18,950 nt of DNA, taken from Actinomycetes bacterium. GTDB lineage: Bacteria; Actinomycetota; Actinomycetes; Actinomycetales; Dermabacteraceae. A program made the translations under genes and the position numbers. The notes under the pieces were generated by a model. It ran no database searches, was not told the DNA's origin, and worked only from the letters and a program-made list of their open reading frames with translations. This document shows, one piece after another, positions 6,753 to 14,518 of the stretch. How positions within the stretch are numbered: position 1 is the first letter of the stretch; every line of letters starts with the position of its first letter. The stretch is taken from NCBI GenBank assembly GCA_023389045.1, contig JAEWEZ010000146.1, forward strand, positions 1-18,950, written 5' to 3'.

Positions 6753-7253
6753 TCAGCCCTTCAGGGCGGCAACGGCCTTGTCGTAGTCGGGCTCCTGCCC
6801 GATCTCCGGCACCTGCTCGGTGTAGGTGACGGTGCCGTCGGGGTCGATCACCACGACGGCGCGGGAGAGCAGGCCCTCGATCGGACCGGAGGTCATCGTG
6901 ACCTGGTAGTCCTCACCGAAGGTGGAGCGGAACGCGGAGCCGACCACCACGTTCTCGATGCCTTCGGCGCCGCAGAAGCGCCCCAGGGCGAAGGGGAGGT
7001 CCTTGGAGGCGCACACGACGACGGTGTTCTCCAGGCCCGCAGCCAGTTCATTGAAGCGGCGCACGCTCACCGCGCACACGCCGGTATCCACGGAGGGGAA
7101 GATGTTCAGCACGACGCGCTTGCCGGCCAGGGATTCGGAGGTGACGGGCGAGAGGTCGGCACCGACGAGGTCAAAGGCGGGGGCCTTCGAACCGACGGCG
7201 GGAAGCTCGCCAATGGTCTGGACGGGTTCACGACGGAAAGTAATCGAAGCCAT
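6753..7253 (-). CDS. tpx: Thiol peroxidase (atypical 2-Cys peroxiredoxin)
   Basis: Cytoplasmic thioredoxin-dependent peroxidase that reduces H2O2 and alkyl hydroperoxides. The 166 residues match the family. The peroxidatic C60 lies in PSVDTGVC with T57 in its active-site position, the resolving C94 is in GRFCGAEG, and R131 follows the LLSRAVVVID strand; C60/C94 spacing is that of Tpx rather than AhpC or Bcp. The start ATG 7251-7253 has GAGGA (7261-7265) seven bases upstream. The gene begins 28 bp after the PPK2 stop on the same strand with no -10 box of its own, so it is probably the second gene of a PPK2-tpx operon. Confidence 0.96.
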   Translation of the reverse strand: MASITFRREPVQTIGELPAVGSKAPAFDLVGADLSPVTSESLAGKRVVLNIFPSVDTGVCAVSVRRFNELAAGLENTVVVCASKDLPFALGRFCGAEGIENVVVGSAFRSTFGEDYQVTMTSGPIEGLLSRAVVVIDPDGTVTYTEQVPEIGQEPDYDKAVAALKG

Positions 7254-7281
7254 ACCGCCATCCTCACGCCCGACGGGGCCT

Positions 7282-8199
7282 TCACACAAGCGTGCTGCGC
7301 AAACGCTCCTTCTGCTCCTCCACGTCGAAATTGGCGGGCGGCCACTGCGGGTCGATACGGCGTAGCGCATCCAGCAGGAGCTGCTGCACGGTGATGCGCG
7401 CGAACCATTTGCGATCCGCGGGCACCACATGCCAGGGCGCCGCCTGCGTGGAGGTGGCGGCGAGCGCGGCGTCATAGGCGTCCATGTAGGCCTCCCACTT
7501 TTCGCGCTCGTCAATGTCGCCGGGGTTGAACTTCCAGTGCTTATCGGGGCGTTCGAGCCGTTCCATGAGGCGTTCGCCCTGTTCGCGGTGCGAAATGTGC
7601 AGCATCACCTTGACCACTTCGGTGCCCCCGGCCACGAGCTCCGCTTCAAAATCGCGGATCGCCTGGTAGCGGCGCTGGATCTCGGCCTCATCCGCCCAGC
7701 CATGCACCCGGTGGATGAGCACGTCCTCGTAGTGGGAGCGGTCAAAGACGCCGATCATGCCGGGGGCGGGGAGACGTCTGCGGATCCGCCAGAGGAAGTC
7801 GTGCTGCTTCTCCTCCTCGGTGGGGGCTTTGAAGGCGGTGATGTCCACGCCCTGCGGGTCCACGCCGCCCACCACGTGCCGCATGATTCCGCCCTTGCCG
7901 CTCGTGTCCATGCCCTGCACCACGAGCAGTACGGCCCGGGCGCGGCTGTCGTCCCGGCGGGCATGGGCGAAGAGCTTTTCCTGCAGTTCATCCAGGGGTG
8001 CGTCGAACTCTTCAAGACGCTCGTGCCCCTCGGTTTTGTCCCCGTCGAATCCGGGGGTGGCACGCGGGTCGAGGTCACGCACCGTGCCGCTCCAGCCCTC
8101 GGGGATGAGGAAACCGCGCGGGGCGTCCTCGGAGGGGTGGGCTTCCTGCGGGTGCGGGGAGTGGGCGGGCCGACGGTGGTGGTGCTGGGCTTCGTTCAT
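7282..8199 (-). CDS. PPK2 family polyphosphate:nucleotide phosphotransferase, class III-like
   Basis: P-loop kinase of 305 residues that transfers phosphate between polyphosphate and nucleotides. Walker A is GMDTSGKGG (96-104) with K102; Walker B is VFDRSHYEDV (151-160). The segments HVVGGVDPQGVDITAFK, EEEKQHDFLWR and the HREQGERLMERLERPDKHWKFN-like lid region (cut here for length) place it in the TIGR03709-type group, related to class III enzymes that phosphorylate AMP and ADP. The N-terminus before residue 30 is variable and His-rich. The start ATG 8197-8199 has a TACAGT box six bases upstream, fixing a leaderless start; an upstream in-frame extension is antisense noise. tpx follows after 28 bp. 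Class assignment is by motif memory only. Confidence 0.93.
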   Translation of the reverse strand: MNEAQHHHRRPAHSPHPQEAHPSEDAPRGFLIPEGWSGTVRDLDPRATPGFDGDKTEGHERLEEFDAPLDELQEKLFAHARRDDSRARAVLLVVQGMDTSGKGGIMRHVVGGVDPQGVDITAFKAPTEEEKQHDFLWRIRRRLPAPGMIGVFDRSHYEDVLIHRVHGWADEAEIQRRYQAIRDFEAELVAGGTEVVKVMLHISHREQGERLMERLERPDKHWKFNPGDIDEREKWEAYMDAYDAALAATSTQAAPWHVVPADRKWFARITVQQLLLDALRRIDPQWPPANFDVEEQKERLRSTLV

Positions 8200-8205
8200 G
8201 ACCGC

Positions 8206-8211
8206 ACTGTA
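8206..8211 (-). promoter_or_regulatory. -10 box of the PPK2-tpx operon, leaderless start
   Basis: TACAGT on the minus strand, six bases before the PPK2 ATG, so transcription should start on the A of the start codon. No Shine-Dalgarno is present, while the second gene tpx has one. Confidence 0.6.
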
Positions 8212-8323
8212 CGCGCGGCCCCCGACAAACAAGGCCCACCCATCGGAATCGGGAGGAGCGAACCGGCGCTCAGGGATGTCGGGTCAAGAGACATCGGTTC
8301 GCGGTGCCTCACGCCGCGGGGCA

Positions 8324-8329
8324 TAGAGT
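8324..8329 (+). promoter_or_regulatory. -10 box of the amidohydrolase gene, leaderless start
   Basis: TAGAGT, seven bases before the ATG at 8337. The bases between (CATTGGC) give no ribosome site at normal spacing. Confidence 0.55.
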
Positions 8330-8336
8330 CATTGGC

Positions 8337-9509
8337 ATGAGCACCACCGTGATCATCAACGCCCACATCCTGCCCGTCTCCTCCCCCGCCTATGACGGCG
8401 CCGTCATCATCCAGGACGGAACCATTGCCGCCGTCGGCCCCGATCTTGAGATCCCCACCGATGCCGAGGTGATCGACGCCGAAGGCGGCTGGCTGCTACC
8501 CGGTCTGATCGACGCCCACGTGCATCTCGGTGTGCATGAGGAGGGCGAGGGCTGGGCCGGAAACGACACCAATGAGGTCACCGATCCGGTCACCGCCGCC
8601 GTGCGCGCCCTGGATGCCGTGAACCCGATGGAGATCGGTTTCGACGATGCGATCAAGGGTGGGGTTACGGCCGTGAACGTCAACCCCGGCTCCGCCAATG
8701 CAATCGGTGGCCTCGCGGTCGCCATGCGCACCCACGGGCGCGTGGTCGACGAGATGGTTCTGCGTCAGCCCTCCGGCATGAAAGCCGCCCTCGGCGAGAA
8801 CCCCAAGCGCTTCCACGGTGATCAAAAGAAGATGCCGGCGACGCGGCTGGGCACCGCGCTCGTGATCCGCACCGCCCTGACGAAGGCGCGCGAGTGGATG
8901 CGCAAGGATCCCTCCGAGCGGGAGGTTGATATGACCTCCGAGGCGCTCTCCCTGGTTCTTTCCCGGCAGATCCCCTGGCGCCAGCATGCGCATCGGGCCG
9001 ACGATATCGCCACCGCGCTCAGGCTCGCTGATGAGTTCGGCTTCGAGCTGGTTCTCGACCACGGGACCGAGTCCTACCTCATCGCGGACCGGGTGGCTGC
9101 CGCCGGGGTGCCTGTGCTCTACGGTCCGCTGATCGTCTCGCGCTCCAAGGTGGAGGTGCGTGAACGCACCCCTGCAGCGCCCGGGATTCTGTCCCGCGCC
9201 GGGGTGAAGGTCTGCATCATCACCGACCATCCGGTGGTCCCGATCGACTGCCTCATCCAGCAGGCCGCCATGGCGGTGCGCGAAGGTATGGAGCCGGAGG
9301 AGGCCATCCGGGCCATCACGCTGAACCCCGCGGAGGTGCTGGGGATCGCTGATCGCGTCGGCTCCATCGAGGAAGGTAAGGATGCGGACCTCGTGCTGTG
9401 GGAGGGTGACCCGCTGGATATCCGGCACCGCACCCTGCGCGTCTGGCAGCACGGCCAGCAGGTGATGCACCGTGATGAGCAGGGCCAGCCGGTGTTTGCG
9501 CCGCGCTGA
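8337..9509 (+). CDS. Amidohydrolase family protein (imidazolonepropionase-like, COG1228)
   Basis: Metal-dependent hydrolase of the amidohydrolase superfamily, 390 residues. Residues 1-55 form the small beta-sandwich, ending in GWLLPGLIDAHVHLG with metal ligands H61 and H63. Further candidate ligands are H217/H219 in QHAHRAD, H242 in VLDHGTES and D297 in ITDHPV, followed by the C-terminal sandwich (LNPAEVLGI, GSIEEGKDADLVLWEGDPL). NPGSANAIGG at 116-125 is typical of the subgroup also annotated as imidazolonepropionase or prolidase-like. No hut gene lies nearby, so the substrate is unassigned. It has no signal peptide. The start is set by the leaderless -10 box; an in-frame extension upstream is not supported. 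Its stop codon TGA is the first three bases of a 17-bp tandem repeat. Confidence 0.92.
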   Translation: MSTTVIINAHILPVSSPAYDGAVIIQDGTIAAVGPDLEIPTDAEVIDAEGGWLLPGLIDAHVHLGVHEEGEGWAGNDTNEVTDPVTAAVRALDAVNPMEIGFDDAIKGGVTAVNVNPGSANAIGGLAVAMRTHGRVVDEMVLRQPSGMKAALGENPKRFHGDQKKMPATRLGTALVIRTALTKAREWMRKDPSEREVDMTSEALSLVLSRQIPWRQHAHRADDIATALRLADEFGFELVLDHGTESYLIADRVAAAGVPVLYGPLIVSRSKVEVRERTPAAPGILSRAGVKVCIITDHPVVPIDCLIQQAAMAVREGMEPEEAIRAITLNPAEVLGIADRVGSIEEGKDADLVLWEGDPLDIRHRTLRVWQHGQQVMHRDEQGQPVFAPR

Positions 9510-9549
9510 TCCCTGACCTGGCTTGATCCCTGACCTGGGTTGATCCCTC
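9507..9549. repeat. 17-bp tandem repeat that includes the amidohydrolase stop codon
   Basis: TGATCCCTGACCTGGCT (9507-9523), TGATCCCTGACCTGGGT (9524-9540) and a partial third copy TGATCCCTC (9541-9549). The first TGA is the stop codon of the amidohydrolase gene. Confidence 0.85.
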
Positions 9550-9550
9550 G

Positions 9551-9606
9551 CGGGGCGCAGGAGCGCTAGGGCCTGATCTCACAGCCTGCCCGCATCCTGC
9601 GCCCCG
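9551..9606 (+). terminator. Long inverted repeat after the amidohydrolase gene
   Basis: Perfect 12-bp arms CGGGGCGCAGGA (9551-9562) and TCCTGCGCCCCG (9595-9606) with a 32-nt loop that itself pairs GGGC with GCCC. There is no T-tract. The right arm can alternatively pair through CCCC (9602-9605) with GGGG (9613-9616), so this may be a switchable leader element of the DUF808 gene rather than a plain terminator. Confidence 0.45.
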
Positions 9607-9768
9607 TATCCTGGGGAGGGCCGATCTGCGCCCGAGGTCGGACCGGGTACATCGCCGTGGCCGCCTTCTGGGCGCACCCGTGCGGGATATTCGCCCGTGG
9701 CATCGGAGCAGGCCGTCACGGTCTTTTGATCTGCGCTCCCCTTCACGCCTTTCGAAAGGACTCCCCTG

Positions 9769-10845
9769 ATGGCTGGTGGTCTCGCCGCCCTTCTTGACGA
9801 CGTTGCCGCACTGGCAAAACTTGCCGCCGCCAGCACAGACGATGTGGCTGCCGCCTCCGCTAAAGCCGGGTCGAAGGCCCTGGGCGTGGTCATCGACGAT
9901 GCCGCCGTGACGCCGCAGTACGTGCAGGGGATCCAGCCCAAGCGTGAACTGCCGATCATCTGGCGGATCACCAAGGGGTCCCTGCGCAACAAACTTCTCT
10001 TCGTGCTCCCGGTGCTGCTTCTGCTGAGCGCCTTCGCACCCTTCATGCTGCCGATCCTGTTGATCTGCGGTGGCCTCTACCTGTGCTTTGAGGGCGCCGA
10101 GAAGATCTGGGAACTCGTGCGGGGCAAAGAGAAGAAAGCCCCGGCCGCCGCGAAGGGCGCCGAGGCGGAGGACGAGGTGGTTGCCGGCGCCGTGCGCACC
10201 GACCTGATCCTCTCGGCCGAAATCATGGTCATCTCGATGAACTCCGTCGAGACCGATTCAATCTGGATGCAAGCCGCGGTGCTCGTCGTCATCGCGATTG
10301 CCATCACCGTCCTGGTGTATGGCACGGTGGCGCTGCTGATCAAGATGGACGATGTGGGCCTCGCGATGGCGAAAGATAAGGACGCCTCCGCCGCCAAGCG
10401 CCGTTTCGGCCAGGGGCTTGTCGCCGCGATGCCGACGGTAATGAAGGTGATCGGTTACATCGGCATGGTCGCCATGCTGTGGGTGGGTGGCCACATCATC
10501 CTCGTCTCCAGCCATGACCTCGGGCTCGCCCAGCCCTACGGTTGGGTGCACGGCCTGGAGGAATCCGTGGCTCATATTGCCGGCGTCGGCGGTGTGCTGG
10601 CCTGGCTGATCAACACCTTCATCTCCTTCGTGATCGGCCTGATCGTCGGCGGGATCGTCGCGGTGATCATGCACTTCCTGCCCTTCGGTCACGGTCACGG
10701 GCACGACGATGAGGAAGCCCCCACGGACAACACCGCAGAAAGCACGGATCAGAGCACGGCGAAGAGCCCCGTGACTGCCGAGGACATGGCCGAGGCTCAG
10801 CCCACCGCTGCTCCTGCCCCGCGCGACCTCTCCGACAAGGGCTGA
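9769..10845 (+). CDS. DUF808 family membrane protein
   Basis: Integral membrane protein of 358 residues matching the DUF808 (YedI-like) family, whose function is not established. Family landmarks: MAGGLAALLDDVAALAK start, DDAAVTPQYVQG (43-54), RELPIIWRI and KGSLRNKLL (59-77). Hydrophobic segments lie near 77-105, 168-191, 223-247, 268-301. After the last helix comes a His/Asp-rich motif HGHGHDDEE (308-316) and a low-complexity Ser/Thr/Ala tail to the C-terminus; this motif could bind a metal, which is inference. The start ATG has AAAGGA eight bases upstream. A 163-nt hairpin-rich stretch precedes it after the inverted repeat. It is probably monocistronic, since the next gene on this strand is a pseudogene. 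Confidence 0.88.
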   Translation: MAGGLAALLDDVAALAKLAAASTDDVAAASAKAGSKALGVVIDDAAVTPQYVQGIQPKRELPIIWRITKGSLRNKLLFVLPVLLLLSAFAPFMLPILLICGGLYLCFEGAEKIWELVRGKEKKAPAAAKGAEAEDEVVAGAVRTDLILSAEIMVISMNSVETDSIWMQAAVLVVIAIAITVLVYGTVALLIKMDDVGLAMAKDKDASAAKRRFGQGLVAAMPTVMKVIGYIGMVAMLWVGGHIILVSSHDLGLAQPYGWVHGLEESVAHIAGVGGVLAWLINTFISFVIGLIVGGIVAVIMHFLPFGHGHGHDDEEAPTDNTAESTDQSTAKSPVTAEDMAEAQPTAAPAPRDLSDKG

Positions 10846-10874
10846 TGTAGCCCCGCCCCGTCGGACCCCGCATC

Positions 10875-11275
10875 ATGACCCCTCCCCTGGGCCGGGTGGA
10901 GCCCTACGGAAGCACTCATCTGCTGGCACTCGCGCTCATCGTCGTTGTCTCTGGGGTCTGGGTTACCGCCCCACGCTGCGTGGCGCCGCCACCGCCTATG
11001 CGGCAACGCTCGGCTGGGCGCTCCTCGCCTTCCGCGTGAACATGCTGCTCGGCACCAACTACGCCTACCTCAACCGTGCCCCGGCAGGTCCGAGCCTGCT
11101 GGATGTGATGGGGCCATGGCCCTACTACATGCTGGTGGAGGCGAGCGTGATCGCCATCGCCTGGCTCCTGCTCACGCTCCCCTTCGTGGCTTTCACACCG
11201 CGGGATGGCAGCGTTCTCCTGCCCGGAGGGTTGCTTTGGCAGCGCGATCTCAGGCGAGCAGTTCCACCTGCGTGA
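10875..11275 (+). pseudogene. Remnant of a TIGR02206-type integral membrane protein
   Basis: Two pieces resemble the two ends of a family of about 220-240 residues. The N-terminal piece begins at ATG 10875 with VEPYGSTHLLALALIVVV, like the family's first helix, but the frame soon becomes Pro/Arg-rich and ends at 11039. The C-terminal piece is in another frame from about 10973: it contains NMLLGTNYAYLN, SLLDVMGPWPYY and a last helix near AIAWLLLTLPF, typical of the family's end. About 90-100 residues of the middle (helices 2-4) are absent and the frame shifts at the join, so an internal deletion is likely. The 3' end overlaps the convergent mannosidase gene by 26 bp. A short protein from GTG 11036 is possible but would lack the core. 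The family call is from memory. Confidence 0.72.
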
Positions 11276-14200
11276 GGCGAAGCGGGCCCGTTGCCGTCCG
11301 TACCACCAGGCGGTAGCGGGCATAGGCCTGCTCGCCGCTGAGACGGAACGGTCGGGTCTGGAGGCGCCACGGGAAGGTCTGTTCGGTGCGCTCATCGAGC
11401 ACCGTCCAGGTGGCTGCGTCGTCGGACCCTTCGAGGCTCCACGCGATCGGATCCCCGCCTTCCTCGGCCCCCGAGGTGAGGGTGTAGAACAGCGGGGCGT
11501 CCGGCCGCAGCGGGGCGGGCAGGTCGATCACGGCGCTCGCCTCCGGGAAGGAGGCTTCCGTGCGGGAGGTGTCATCCACCAGCGGGTTGTGTGCCTCTCG
11601 GGGCAGGAGATCCTGCAGCGGGCGGGGGCTCTCTGTCTCGGGGGTGAGCGACGACGGGGCACGTCCCCACTCCCCTGGCTCTGCGGCAAGCTCGAAGCGG
11701 ATCTGACCGGCGAGATCTCCGTGGTCCAGGCACGCGTCGTCCACGGCGCGTCCGCCGGCGGTCACCGCCTGGATGCAGCAGGCCTCCGGGGCCTGCCCCT
11801 CGGCGATCACCGTGAAGGCCGGGCCGTGCAGGGGCCGCACCTCAGCACGTTCGAAGAGCGGCGGCACCAGGTGGTATCGGGTCGTGCCGAGCTGCAGCGG
11901 GTAGAGGCCAAGGGCGGTGAGCAGCCACCAGGCACTCATTTCGCCATTGTCTTCATCCCCGGGGTAGCCCTGCCCGATCTGCTCGCCGACGAAGAGGCGC
12001 CGGTGCACTTCCCGCACCACCTGCCCGGCCCGGTGCGGCGCCCCGGCGTGATGGAACAGGAAGGGGATGTGGTGGGCAGGCTGATTGGAGACGCCGAACT
12101 GGCCCATCCGTACCGCCCGCGCCTCGAGCATTTCGTGGATCACGCTGCCGTAGGTGCCGCGCTTATCGGCGCGTTCCGGGGTCGCGAAGAACTCTTCGAG
12201 GGTGGCGCGCAGTGCGTCCCGTCCGCCGTAGAGGGCGGCTAGGCCTTCCCCGTCGTGGGGCACGTGGAAGGCGAAGTTCCAGCCGCAGGTTTCGGTGAAG
12301 TCGCCGCCCCAGGCGCAGGGGTCGAACTCCTCGGGGCTCTGGGCGAAGGAGCCATCGCGCCGTCGGCCCTGGAAGAAACGGATCTGCGGATCGAAGAGCA
12401 GCGTGTAGTTCAGGCTGCGGAAGCGGAAGTACTCGGCCTCTTCGGCGAGAGTCTCCCGGAGGGACTGCGGGAGGCTCGGGTCCTCGGCCAGGAGCGCGGC
12501 CTGCGCGGCGAGACCGGCATCGTTGATGCACGCTTCGAGCGCCCAGGAGACGGATTCCTCCGTCTCGGTATCGACGTAGCCGGTGAAGACCGCGGTGTCA
12601 TTGCCTTTCCGCCCCACCTGCGTACACGGCGCGGTGGTGGTCGCATTGCGCAGACCGGAGCGGTACGTGCCGAGCGGATCGGGCAGCTCCACACCCTTCA
12701 CCTGGAGATCGGCGAAAGCGATATCGGAGCTGGTGCCGGTCATGCAGTCGGCGTACCCCGGGGAGGACCAGCGGGCGATCCAACCGCCTTCGCGGAACTG
12801 CTGCACGAAACCGTCGGCCAGTTCCGCCGCGAGCCGCGGATAGAGCAGGGCATAGGCGGGCCAGGCGGTGCGGTAGGTGTCCCAGAAACCGTTATTGACG
12901 TAGAGACGGCCGGGGAGGATCTGCGCGTTGGTGCGTGTATCGGTGGCTTCTGCCCGCACCGGGAGCACCGGGCTGGCATGCACGGGCTCGGGCCGCTCGG
13001 CCGTGCCGGCGTTCTCCCACTGCGAGTTGGGGTACAGGTTCAGGCGGTACAGGTTGCCGTAGAGGGTGCGGCGCTGCGGCGGCGTAGCCTGCGGCACCGT
13101 GATGACGCTCAGGCGTTCACTCCAGGCGGCATGCGCGGCCTGCTGCACCTGTGCGAGGGTGCGAGCCTCCACTTCCTGAGCGAAGGTGCGTCGCGCCTGG
13201 TCAATGCCGATAAAGCTGGTCACCACGCGGATGGTCACCGTGGTGGTGCCGGGGGCGAAACTCAGGCGGCAGGCCCCGGGGAGAGCTCCCTCCGCGTTCC
13301 CCACCGTGATCGGGGCGGGCTCCATCTGCGCGAGGAGGAACATGCGAGTGGCGCCGTCGGCATCCTCGTCCCCGCGCGCCAGGCGGGAGTCGACCCAACC
13401 ACGCACTTCACCGTCGAGAACGGCACCCGCTCCGTCAATCCGCAGGGCGTCCTCGGCCCCGTCGATCAGCAGGTGCAGTGCCTCGTCGGGGGTGTCGTTC
13501 TGGATCTCGATCACCGCGCCGTGGTCGGTGGGGGCGGCGCTCAGGGTGAGGGCGCCATCGAGCCGGACCCGGTAGAGGTCGGGGCGGGCGATCTCCTCGG
13601 CGTGGTCGAAGGGAAGGGATCGGGCCGACGGGTCACCGCTGGGGTTCTCGCCGCGCAGGGGCATGAACATGACCTGGTTGCGGTCCCCCATCCAGGGGCT
13701 TGGCTGATGCGAGAAGCCGAGGCCCTGCAGGCGGGGCCGGTTTTCGGCGTCATTGGCGCGGTGGTACTCGTAGATCCAGCGGTGGCTGCGCGCATCGGTG
13801 GCGGGGGTGAGGAAGCAGAAGCCGTTCGGCCAGGCGGTGAGGGGCAGGTTGTTGCCGCGCGAGAAGTCGCCGGAGGCATTGGTACCGCGGCGCGTGTCCA
13901 CCCAGGCCACGAGGTCATCGACGGGCGGGTCGGCGGGCAGGGGGCCAATCCAGGGGCCGTCGAGGAAGCCGTGGACGGGCTCGGCGGGGATGGGCTCGAC
14001 GGTGGCGCGCGCAGCGGAAGTCTCGGAGGCATCACCAGTGGGGGCCGACGGGGCGGCGCCCACCACGAGAACATCGGTGACGGTGCGACCGGCTGCCGCT
14101 GACAGATCCACCTGCACGTCATTCCACTGATCGGCATACAGGATCTTCGCGGCGCCCATGCTCTCGGCACGGAAAACGGTGCCGTATTGATCCTGCACCG

Positions 14201-14486
14201 GGAGGGCGCTCAGGCGCGTGCCGTCATCCAGCACGAGGTCGAGGGCCACGAAGGTGGCACCCCAGCTCAGGGCCGGGTCGAGCACCGGATGCACGTAGAA
14301 GCGCAGCACGTCCCCAGCCTGGATGCAATGCCCGCGCGGGTCCTCAACCCCGTCGATCAGCGGCAGAGACTGCTCGTGTGCGGCACCGAGTTCCAGCTCG
14401 TATCGCACGCTGGTGCTGGAGAGGAAACCGAGGCCATCGGGGCTGGTGGGGGCGCCGACGGGGCCCGCGCTGGGGGTGAGGATCAT
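11250..14486 (-). CDS. GH92 family alpha-mannosidase (exo-alpha-mannosidase-like), cytoplasmic by sequence
   Basis: Large glycoside hydrolase of 1078 residues. GH92 enzymes are Ca-dependent inverting alpha-mannosidases acting on N-glycan or mannan ends. Layout: N-terminal beta-sandwich-like region with a lectin-like part (1-190), family domain from VAWVDTRRGT (194-202), then the (alpha/alpha)6 catalytic barrel with NNGFWDTYRT (531-540), GGWIARWSSPGYADCMTGTSS (568-587, shown partly: P575-D580) and YPGDEDNGEMSAW (841-853), where the acidic D/E residues are the expected catalytic and Ca-binding positions. The last 90 residues look like an F5/8-type carbohydrate-binding module. No signal peptide or lipobox is present, which is unusual for GH92. 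The start ATG is fixed by a TAGCCT box seven bases upstream. The macrodomain gene ends 32 bp before it. Confidence 0.94.
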   Translation of the reverse strand: MILTPSAGPVGAPTSPDGLGFLSSTSVRYELELGAAHEQSLPLIDGVEDPRGHCIQAGDVLRFYVHPVLDPALSWGATFVALDLVLDDGTRLSALPVQDQYGTVFRAESMGAAKILYADQWNDVQVDLSAAAGRTVTDVLVVGAAPSAPTGDASETSAARATVEPIPAEPVHGFLDGPWIGPLPADPPVDDLVAWVDTRRGTNASGDFSRGNNLPLTAWPNGFCFLTPATDARSHRWIYEYHRANDAENRPRLQGLGFSHQPSPWMGDRNQVMFMPLRGENPSGDPSARSLPFDHAEEIARPDLYRVRLDGALTLSAAPTDHGAVIEIQNDTPDEALHLLIDGAEDALRIDGAGAVLDGEVRGWVDSRLARGDEDADGATRMFLLAQMEPAPITVGNAEGALPGACRLSFAPGTTTVTIRVVTSFIGIDQARRTFAQEVEARTLAQVQQAAHAAWSERLSVITVPQATPPQRRTLYGNLYRLNLYPNSQWENAGTAERPEPVHASPVLPVRAEATDTRTNAQILPGRLYVNNGFWDTYRTAWPAYALLYPRLAAELADGFVQQFREGGWIARWSSPGYADCMTGTSSDIAFADLQVKGVELPDPLGTYRSGLRNATTTAPCTQVGRKGNDTAVFTGYVDTETEESVSWALEACINDAGLAAQAALLAEDPSLPQSLRETLAEEAEYFRFRSLNYTLLFDPQIRFFQGRRRDGSFAQSPEEFDPCAWGGDFTETCGWNFAFHVPHDGEGLAALYGGRDALRATLEEFFATPERADKRGTYGSVIHEMLEARAVRMGQFGVSNQPAHHIPFLFHHAGAPHRAGQVVREVHRRLFVGEQIGQGYPGDEDNGEMSAWWLLTALGLYPLQLGTTRYHLVPPLFERAEVRPLHGPAFTVIAEGQAPEACCIQAVTAGGRAVDDACLDHGDLAGQIRFELAAEPGEWGRAPSSLTPETESPRPLQDLLPREAHNPLVDDTSRTEASFPEASAVIDLPAPLRPDAPLFYTLTSGAEEGGDPIAWSLEGSDDAATWTVLDERTEQTFPWRLQTRPFRLSGEQAYARYRLVVRTATGPLRLTQVELLA

Positions 14487-14493
14487 GCGTCCC

Positions 14494-14499
14494 AGGCTA
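14494..14499 (-). promoter_or_regulatory. -10 box of the GH92 gene, leaderless start
   Basis: TAGCCT on the minus strand, seven bases before the GH92 ATG. It lies in the 32-bp gap behind the macrodomain gene and gives the mannosidase its own promoter candidate. Confidence 0.5.
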
Positions 14500-14518
14500 T
14501 CGGCACCGGGGCGGGACC

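Noticed and set aside
9606..9768. A known riboswitch (ydaO or yybP-ykoY type) ahead of the DUF808 gene
   Set aside because: I compared remembered consensus segments and found no convincing match; only generic hairpins are supported.
12255..14102. A 615-codon plus-strand frame opposite the mannosidase gene, and similar long frames at 5895-7394, 720-1598 and 11205-12242
   Set aside because: All are antisense to genes with clear family motifs and have low-complexity Gly/Ala/Arg/His composition.
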